Assembly: GCA_021108055.1 (NCBI GenBank) | Contig: JAIORR010000110.1 | Span: 1-12,601, forward strand | From: Candidatus Cloacimonadota bacterium | Lineage (GTDB): Bacteria; Cloacimonadota; Cloacimonadia; Cloacimonadales; TCS61 | DNA length: 12,601 bases | Reading direction: 5' to 3' | Shown: positions 7,083 to 12,601 of the stretch, piece by piece | How positions within the stretch are numbered: the first letter of the stretch is position 1 | Layout: every line of letters begins with the position of its first letter | Notes under the pieces: generated by a model | The model's input: the letters and a program-made list of their open reading frames with translations, nothing else | The model's database searches: none | What the model was told of the DNA's origin: nothing | Translations under genes and position numbers: made by a program

Positions 7083-10000
7083 ATGAAAAAAATAATACTA
7101 TCAGTATTGATAGTTATGGGGCTTGTTGTCCCCAAACTATCTTATGCAAAAAAAATAGATATTATAAAAAAAAGTAAACTTCCCGGAAAAATTGAAAAAA
7201 AAATCCATCCTGCTCAAAAATATCTTTCCGGAACCAGAACCATCGATTTGAACAGTAGAGATTCAAATAAACTATTAGTGCTTCTTATCGAATTTCAGGA
7301 AGATAACGATCCGCAAAGTACAGGTAATGGAAAATTCGTACAAGACCCGGGTACTTATCCTATTCAGATTGGAAAGCCGCCTCATGATCATGAATATTTT
7401 GTAAATCAGTTGGAAGCACTCAGATACTATTATCTCGCTGTAAGTTACGGTTCATTTGATGTCGATGTCGATGTCTTTCCGCAATCATCATCGGGCGATT
7501 TTCAGGCTTACACTTTACCCAACGAAATGAGCTACTACAATCCGCCGGGCGCAGATGCTGACTTGATGATCTCACGTTTTGAAGAGTATTTTCTGGATTG
7601 TTTTTCTGTTGCGGATTTCGTTTCTCCCGAAATAAATTTTAGTGATTATGAACATTTTATGTTCATTCATGCCGGAGCAGACTGGCAGCATGATATTTTG
7701 GGAAATTCACCGGCAGACATGCCGTCTTTTTACATTGTAGTGGGAGACGGGAAAGAAGCTATAGTCGATAACGGAGATGTGATAATAGACCATGCATGCA
7801 ACATACCGGAAACAATAACGCAGGATATTGATATCGACGATACCGGCTCCATCCCTGAAGTTTATAATTATGGTGTTATCAATGCTGTGATGGTTCATGA
7901 ATTCGGACATTCCATCGGTTTTGTTGATCTTTATAATACAAAGAACCATACTCCACAGGTTGGATTTTATGATATAATGGATAGCGGTGGTTCTATCCTG
8001 CTTGGTTTTGTATATGATGAAAATGGCGATGGGGAAGCAGATATAGTTTATTTTATAGAAGGTGCAATCCCTGTGTTTCCCAGCGGCTGGTCACGTACAT
8101 TGGCTTTTGAAGATACATATAGATCGCGTGGTATTTTAAAGGATATCTCCGATTTTAATTTCGATGAAAATATTACCGTATTACCGGCAGAAAAAATATT
8201 TGATGCTGCTTCGATAACCGATAGCTCCGCCTATTTTGTAAAAATCCCTCTTAATGACACGGAATATGTCCTTGTAGAGAACAGGCAGGTAGACCCGGAT
8301 GGAGACGGCTGGACAGTATTGATTGCAACCGCAGATGAAAGAGTTATTCTTGCTCCCAGCTCTACTAACCCAAGTGATCCGAATCCGAATTACGAATACG
8401 ATTACCTGTTACCGGGATGGATGGATGTGGATGGGAACTGTTTCGGCGGCGGACTGCTAATGTGGCATATAGATGAAAAGATACTGGAAGAGAACAACAA
8501 TTTCGAGAATAATACAGTGAACATTTATCATGATCACAGGGCAGTAAAAATAATTGAAGCAGACAATATCGATGATATTGGAAACCCCTATTCGATGTAT
8601 TGGTGGGGAACTGCTTACGAACCATATTTCCAGTATATGCCTATCCTCGATGAAGATGGATATTTTGTAGATTGGGATGATGAATCTATTGTAAATCCAA
8701 ACGGAGATATAGAATTTATCGGAACGATCTTTAATGAATCACTTTCTGCGATAAGTAAACCCGCACTCCTCACGAACGAAGGAGACCCGTCTTTCTTTTC
8801 GATATACGATATCAGCAGTTATTCCATCGAACCTCTCGTTGAACGCTCGATGACATTTAAATTTGGCACTCAACTATTTGATGAAACCAGGAAGATCGCA
8901 GAATTCGATACTCTTAAAGCTGTTGGTGATATTGGAACTTCATTAGGTTTTCCAACATTCCCTGTACTCAGAGAGAACGAACTTAACTTCTTTTCTCTTC
9001 TTGATGAGCATTGGGCAGATAACTTCGGTATTACAACTTACTTCGATAAAGCACCAACCCAACCGGTTATTCCTGTAGATCGCGATCTGGATGGAGAAGA
9101 TGAATACAATATCGTAAGTGATTGTATTCTTTCGCAGATAACCACAAGTACTATTCAATTTACAGCTTTTACGGAAATAATAACAGATGCACCTCTTTTT
9201 ATCGATCAGGATGAATTCTGGTTAGAACCTTCTTACATTATTCCCACGGCGGATACATTTTATATACATCTTCCGGAAGATAAATATAAATTTGAAATTC
9301 CCGAAGCGAAATGCGCTTTCGATGGGGAATATCTAATTGCTGCTACCACAGATCACATTCATTTCATTCCGGACGTAATGCTTACTGGTGCTGCATCTTA
9401 TGAAGTTCATATTGATAATTATGACACAAGTTACACTCCGGTTTGCTATAAAGATATGGCTAACTCTGCTTATGATGCAACATTTGTTCAAGATAACGAT
9501 GGTAATATTTTTAGAATTAAGGAAGGAAATGCAGAGAAGATATTCAGCTTATATCCATATACAACAGCAAAACCTTCTCAACTTGCTTTAGGTAACCTGC
9601 TGGATGATGGTCAGGTTTACCTGGTTTTTGGAGCGGGCAATAGAGTGTTTGCCATTACACTTAATGGAACGCTGGCACCCGGCTTCCCGGCTTATCTCGA
9701 TAAGATGAACATACAACCGGAAAGCTATCCCAGGATCATTAAATTCGATGATAACCCTGTACTTTTATTTGAAGAAGATAGTGGTTATATTGCCGTGGGT
9801 ACGGATGCAAAGTTTCACATTGAGTATTCTTTCTTCTGGCAGAAAACCGATGTTTCGGATCATTTCTACTGGGATGAATCATCTGAAAGATTGTATTATA
9901 TTTATTCAGATGTAAATTCAAATCTATTCTCTTCCTATATCGGAAATATTACGGAGAATCCTGTCATCTGGAATGGATATAGAAATAATAATTATTCCAT

Positions 10001-10298
10001 TTATTATGGAGAGATCGAGTATCAGCAAGATGATTCAAAGAAACTTTCTGCATTTGCATTCCCAAATCCTGCCAAGAGTGGGGAAGTCCGCATTAAAGTT
10101 GCCAATGCAAAAGACGATATCGATCTGAAAATATTTGATATCGCAGGAAATATTGTTCATCGATCTAAAGTAGAAAAAGAAGAAAATGATGATCAGGATA
10201 TTCGCTGGAATACATCCAAGATAGCTACAGGCGTATATTTTGGAACAGTAAAGTCGAGTAGTGAAATAAAAAAAATCAAGATTGCAATTATTAATTAA
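7083..10298 (+). CDS. Secreted M6-like metalloprotease with C-terminal sorting domain
   Basis: Predicted secreted zinc endopeptidase of 1071 residues. A signal peptide (1-22, ending LSYA) and a basic, pro-like segment precede the catalytic region, which starts near LLVLLIEFQED. The zinc site is H272-E-F-G-H276 in HEFGHSIGFVDLYN, the form typical of M6 (immune inhibitor A-like) proteases, with D282 in the third-ligand position. A Met-turn-like GFYDIMDSGG follows. A long extracellular part (about 600-960) has FG-GAP/propeller-like strips such as DRDLDGEDEYNIV and GNRVFAITLNGTLAPGFP. The end (about 990-1071) is a divergent sorting domain: FPNPAKSGEVRIKV, LKIFDIAGNIV, TGVYFGTV, last residues KIAIIN. 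Its start is 7 bases after the PorV-like stop with only a weak ribosome site, suggesting translational coupling. The M6 call is by motif; the substrate is unknown. Confidence 0.88.
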   Translation: MKKIILSVLIVMGLVVPKLSYAKKIDIIKKSKLPGKIEKKIHPAQKYLSGTRTIDLNSRDSNKLLVLLIEFQEDNDPQSTGNGKFVQDPGTYPIQIGKPPHDHEYFVNQLEALRYYYLAVSYGSFDVDVDVFPQSSSGDFQAYTLPNEMSYYNPPGADADLMISRFEEYFLDCFSVADFVSPEINFSDYEHFMFIHAGADWQHDILGNSPADMPSFYIVVGDGKEAIVDNGDVIIDHACNIPETITQDIDIDDTGSIPEVYNYGVINAVMVHEFGHSIGFVDLYNTKNHTPQVGFYDIMDSGGSILLGFVYDENGDGEADIVYFIEGAIPVFPSGWSRTLAFEDTYRSRGILKDISDFNFDENITVLPAEKIFDAASITDSSAYFVKIPLNDTEYVLVENRQVDPDGDGWTVLIATADERVILAPSSTNPSDPNPNYEYDYLLPGWMDVDGNCFGGGLLMWHIDEKILEENNNFENNTVNIYHDHRAVKIIEADNIDDIGNPYSMYWWGTAYEPYFQYMPILDEDGYFVDWDDESIVNPNGDIEFIGTIFNESLSAISKPALLTNEGDPSFFSIYDISSYSIEPLVERSMTFKFGTQLFDETRKIAEFDTLKAVGDIGTSLGFPTFPVLRENELNFFSLLDEHWADNFGITTYFDKAPTQPVIPVDRDLDGEDEYNIVSDCILSQITTSTIQFTAFTEIITDAPLFIDQDEFWLEPSYIIPTADTFYIHLPEDKYKFEIPEAKCAFDGEYLIAATTDHIHFIPDVMLTGAASYEVHIDNYDTSYTPVCYKDMANSAYDATFVQDNDGNIFRIKEGNAEKIFSLYPYTTAKPSQLALGNLLDDGQVYLVFGAGNRVFAITLNGTLAPGFPAYLDKMNIQPESYPRIIKFDDNPVLLFEEDSGYIAVGTDAKFHIEYSFFWQKTDVSDHFYWDESSERLYYIYSDVNSNLFSSYIGNITENPVIWNGYRNNNYSIYYGEIEYQQDDSKKLSAFAFPNPAKSGEVRIKVANAKDDIDLKIFDIAGNIVHRSKVEKEENDDQDIRWNTSKIATGVYFGTVKSSSEIKKIKIAIIN

Positions 10299-10312
10299 AA
10301 AGGAGTAGAATC

Positions 10313-11209
10313 ATGTTTAGAAAGATCATGATAATAATTCTAATGATGAGCTTTGTTATTTCTATTGTGGCTCAAGAGATAAAAAATGATATCATTATCG
10401 TTAATTATAATAAAAAATCTGTAGCCAAAGCTATGCTGCTATCTTCTCTCTTTCCGGGTGCAGGTCAATTCTATGCAAAAAAAAGCAGCATTACAACTTA
10501 CATTTTTCCCGCAATTGAAATAGGTCTTTGGGTGGGATATTTACATTTCAAGAAACTGGGGGATGATAAAACAGATGATTTTGAATATTTTGCTGTTGGC
10601 GAAAATATAGGCACTCCGGAAAATCCTGAATATCGTTATGATAGAGATCGTTACGATCATGCTGTCGAAGATTTCCTTGAATCAAATAATAATCCTTCTT
10701 ATGATGACCATTTCCGCCTGGATGAAACCAATACTCAACACTTTTACGAAGATATTGGTAAATACAACAAATATATCTTCGGGTGGGCTGACTGGTTCGA
10801 TATTTATGCAACAGACAGCAACGGAGATTGGATTTCCATAGACTGGAAATGGGAAGAAAACGCAAATCATCAAGATACATGGGATGGAATGGAAAATCCA
10901 ACTAACCCTGAATCAAATTATTATGTTGGGAATGAATCACTATATGATGGGGAAAAAGGGCTTTATTCCAGAATGCGCTCGGAATATATCGTTATGAGAA
11001 GAGAAGCAAACGATTTTTATGAAACGTCAGGTTACTATGGTTTTGGAATAGTTGCCAATCATATTCTATCTGCAATAGATGCTGTTCGCTTAACCCGTAA
11101 ATACAATATGGAATATCTTTCCAATGTAAGCAGGTTGCAGATAAAATTCTCACCAGTGATAGTTGATAACAACATATCTCCCGGCATATTTATTTCCACA
11201 AGGTTTTAA
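10313..11209 (+). CDS. Exported protein of unknown function, tandem paralogue 1
   Basis: I do not recognise a named function. The protein has 298 residues, with a signal peptide (1 to about 21, ending IVAQ). Next is a motif KAMLLSSLFPGAGQFYAKK (about 40-58) that recalls the S-x3-PGxGQxY motif of Bacteroidota DUF5683-type proteins, then a hydrophobic segment (IFPAIEIGLWVGYLHF). The middle is acidic and rich in Tyr/Trp, including a Trp-rich stretch near DWISIDWKWEE. A second conserved hydrophobic motif GIVANHILSAIDAVRLTRKY lies near residue 250, and the tail ends PGIFISTRF with terminal Phe. The two following genes share this order. It is about 75 residues longer than they are; the extra lies in the middle. 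AAGGAG precedes the ATG by 7 bases; the gene starts 14 bases after the protease stop. It could be a membrane-anchored periplasmic or outer-membrane component. Confidence 0.87.
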   Translation: MFRKIMIIILMMSFVISIVAQEIKNDIIIVNYNKKSVAKAMLLSSLFPGAGQFYAKKSSITTYIFPAIEIGLWVGYLHFKKLGDDKTDDFEYFAVGENIGTPENPEYRYDRDRYDHAVEDFLESNNNPSYDDHFRLDETNTQHFYEDIGKYNKYIFGWADWFDIYATDSNGDWISIDWKWEENANHQDTWDGMENPTNPESNYYVGNESLYDGEKGLYSRMRSEYIVMRREANDFYETSGYYGFGIVANHILSAIDAVRLTRKYNMEYLSNVSRLQIKFSPVIVDNNISPGIFISTRF

Positions 11210-11212
11210 TAG

Positions 11213-11884
11213 ATGAAAAAAGTTATTTTAATTACGCTGTTATTCTACCTGACTGCGACTGTATATTGTAAAAAAGTATCCACAGGTAAAGCTGTTCTAT
11301 GTTCTGCTGTTGTTCCGGGTATGGGAGAATTATATTTGAAGGAACATAATAAAGCTGTCTTCTTTTTTGGTGCCGAAGCTGCTATTATCTTTTCATATCT
11401 AAGATTAAAATCTGAAACAGACTGGGCGATCGATTCTTATATGCAGTTTGCTCATGCAAAAACAGATGTTCCCAAAAACAGTGATGATTCTTACTATCAG
11501 ATTATCCAGGATTACATCAGCAGCGATAAATATAATGAAAGCATTATTCGTGATGCAAGGAATTATTACCTGATCTATAAAAACGATCCTCTTGCCTATG
11601 AAGAATATCTGGAAAAATATCTTGTTCCCGAAGATATGGAATGGAATTGGCAGAATAATACGAACTGGTTAAAATATAAAGAATTACGCCGCGATAAACA
11701 GGACCTGGAATTATATGCGAAATTTACTTTTGCTGCTGCTATTCTCAATCGAATTGTAAGTGTGATCGATACGGCTATCTCTGCAAAAAAGATCAATAAA
11801 GCCGGAAAATCGTATGGTGAACTTTCCTTCAATCCTGATTGGGATAAAAAAGGAATTAAAGTTAATTATGAATTTCACTTTTAA
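11213..11884 (+). CDS. Exported protein of unknown function, tandem paralogue 2
   Basis: A 223-residue protein of unrecognised function. A signal peptide (1-19, ending ATVYC; a lipoprotein cleavage before that Cys is not clearly supported) is followed by GKAVLCSAVVPGMGELYLKE, the same S-x3-PGxG motif as its neighbours. Then come a hydrophobic segment (AVFFFGAEAAIIFSYL), an acidic Tyr-rich middle with WNW (EDMEWNWQNN), a hydrophobic AAAILNRIVSVIDTAISAKK motif and a tail ending IKVNYEFHF. Only three bases separate it from the previous stop (TAA TAG ATG), with AAGG (11200-11203) 9 bases upstream, and its end overlaps the next gene by 17 bases. Stoichiometric co-production with its neighbours is likely. 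Confidence 0.87.
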   Translation: MKKVILITLLFYLTATVYCKKVSTGKAVLCSAVVPGMGELYLKEHNKAVFFFGAEAAIIFSYLRLKSETDWAIDSYMQFAHAKTDVPKNSDDSYYQIIQDYISSDKYNESIIRDARNYYLIYKNDPLAYEEYLEKYLVPEDMEWNWQNNTNWLKYKELRRDKQDLELYAKFTFAAAILNRIVSVIDTAISAKKINKAGKSYGELSFNPDWDKKGIKVNYEFHF

Positions 11885-12533
11885 ACTGATCTTACTGATC
11901 GTTATCGCATTTGTATGCACTTCATTATTGGCAGAAGAGATTAATCCGCGTATCAATATCTTGAAATCTGCCGTGATCCCCGGTTGGGGAGAACTCTCTT
12001 CTAAAAATAGTTCCGGATATATTTTCCTTGCAACCGAACTGATGTTCTGGTCTTCTCATTTTTATTTTATACAGGAAGCAGAATTGAAAGACAAAGCTTC
12101 TTACAACTATGCTGTTAAATATGCTCATATAGAACCGGGAGATTATTCCGACCAATATTTTTATCATCTTACCAGGTATGAAAACTATGGCTTTGAAACC
12201 GGCGGATATAATGCTCATATCGTGGAAACTGCAAAGAATAAATATCCCGATGATCCTGTTGCTCAAACAGAATACATTAATGCAAATATCTATTCGGATG
12301 ACTTTTTTTGGGAATGGGACAATGATGACAGAAAACATGATTATTCCATCCTCAGAAAAAGGATCACGCAATATAATGATTATGCAAAAGCATTTACAGG
12401 TGCAATTATCGCAAATCATATTATCAGCATGATAAATTCGGCAAGGATAAGTTCCAAACTGAAAAGATTAAATGCAGGTGTTCAATTTGATTCTAATATG
12501 AACCCGATGATAATTTGTAATTATAGGTTTTGA
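11868..12533 (+). CDS. Exported protein of unknown function, tandem paralogue 3
   Basis: A 221-residue protein. I start it at the ATG at 11868 (MNFTFKLILLIVIAFVCTSL), because that places a typical signal peptide ending LLAEE at the N-terminus; a longer frame opening at 11814 would put 18 residues in front and lie deep inside the previous gene. AGGA (11851-11854) is 13 bases upstream, rather distant. The mature part repeats the family plan: ILKSAVIPGWGELSSK, hydrophobic YIFLATELMFWSSHFYF, Tyr-rich middle with a FFWEWDNDD stretch, then AIIANHIISMINSARISSKL and a tail ending MIICNYRF. It is closest in length to paralogue 2. It is the last gene of the run in this window; no terminator is seen in the remaining bases. 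Confidence 0.85.
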   Translation: MNFTFKLILLIVIAFVCTSLLAEEINPRINILKSAVIPGWGELSSKNSSGYIFLATELMFWSSHFYFIQEAELKDKASYNYAVKYAHIEPGDYSDQYFYHLTRYENYGFETGGYNAHIVETAKNKYPDDPVAQTEYINANIYSDDFFWEWDNDDRKHDYSILRKRITQYNDYAKAFTGAIIANHIISMINSARISSKLKRLNAGVQFDSNMNPMIICNYRF

Positions 12534-12601
12534 TCAATAGAATTCTTCGATGCCTGCCACGGGGATTTATCGGTGCCGTATTGATATAACTTTACCGGCA
12601 G
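12534..12601. other. Right-edge intergenic sequence, no gene supported
   Basis: Sixty-eight bases after the last stop codon. The GC content (12550-12601) is visibly higher than in the coding DNA to its left. A short frame from an ATG at 12550 stays open to the edge but has no ribosome site. I see no clear terminator hairpin and no recognisable protein in either strand. Confidence 0.4.

Noticed and set aside
11213..11272. Paralogue 2 as a lipoprotein because of the Cys near the signal peptide end
   Set aside because: The residues before the Cys (TATVY) lack the usual L-[AS]-[GA] lipobox and Lys-Lys follows, so support is too weak.
11814..11867. Longer N-terminus for paralogue 3 starting at the ATG at 11814
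   Set aside because: It would put 18 charged/mixed residues before the signal peptide and overlap the previous gene by 71 bases; the ATG at 11868 gives a normal signal sequence.
11925..12419. Long antisense open frame across paralogue 3
   Set aside because: It mirrors the codon structure of the exported-protein gene, has Cys/Ile-rich composition with no motif, and lies inside a well-supported CDS.
12550..12601. Short open frame MPATGIYRCRIDI... reaching the right edge
   Set aside because: No ribosome site, too short to judge, and no family recognised; the opposite strand is also open there.
1..12601. CRISPR array, insertion sequence or prophage genes
   Set aside because: No regularly spaced direct repeats, transposase, integrase or phage-structural motif was seen on either strand.

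Overview
The window suggests an AT-rich bacterium of the Fibrobacterota-Chlorobiota-Bacteroidota (FCB) superphylum. A Cloacimonadota-like lineage is my best guess, but this is inference and I saw no marker gene that fixes it. The evidence is two large secreted proteins with C-terminal sorting domains of the type IX secretion (T9SS) kind, a PorV/PorQ-like outer-membrane protein, and secreted paralogues ending in aromatic beta-strand signatures. Every protein gene except groEL and the left-edge TPR gene begins with an N-terminal signal sequence.

Left part, minus strand (1-3736). A TPR-repeat protein runs off the left edge. Upstream of it, in the same direction, is a 956-residue secreted M1-type metallopeptidase with a fibronectin-III-like module, a second globular domain and a T9SS-like sorting domain. 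Between the two genes lie an intrinsic terminator, a REP-like palindrome and an in-frame relic that resembles a second sorting-domain ending. A 9-bp triplet repeat lies inside the sorting-domain coding sequence.

Middle (3737-5866). A divergent intergenic region carries a TTGACA promoter overlapping a CIRCE operator, followed by a monocistronic groEL with its own terminator. No groES is next to it. A tRNA-Leu(CAA) gene follows, with its own promoter and a probable terminator.

Right part, plus strand (5867-12533). Five tightly packed genes look like one operon: a PorV-like barrel, a 1071-residue secreted M6-like metalloprotease with a sorting domain, and three tandem paralogous exported proteins of unknown function. 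The simplest reading is that the PorV-like protein helps export or anchor the protease, while the three paralogues form a membrane-associated accessory set. This operon is the best candidate here for an undescribed system. The joint function is inference from order and spacing only. The last 68 bases hold no gene I can support.
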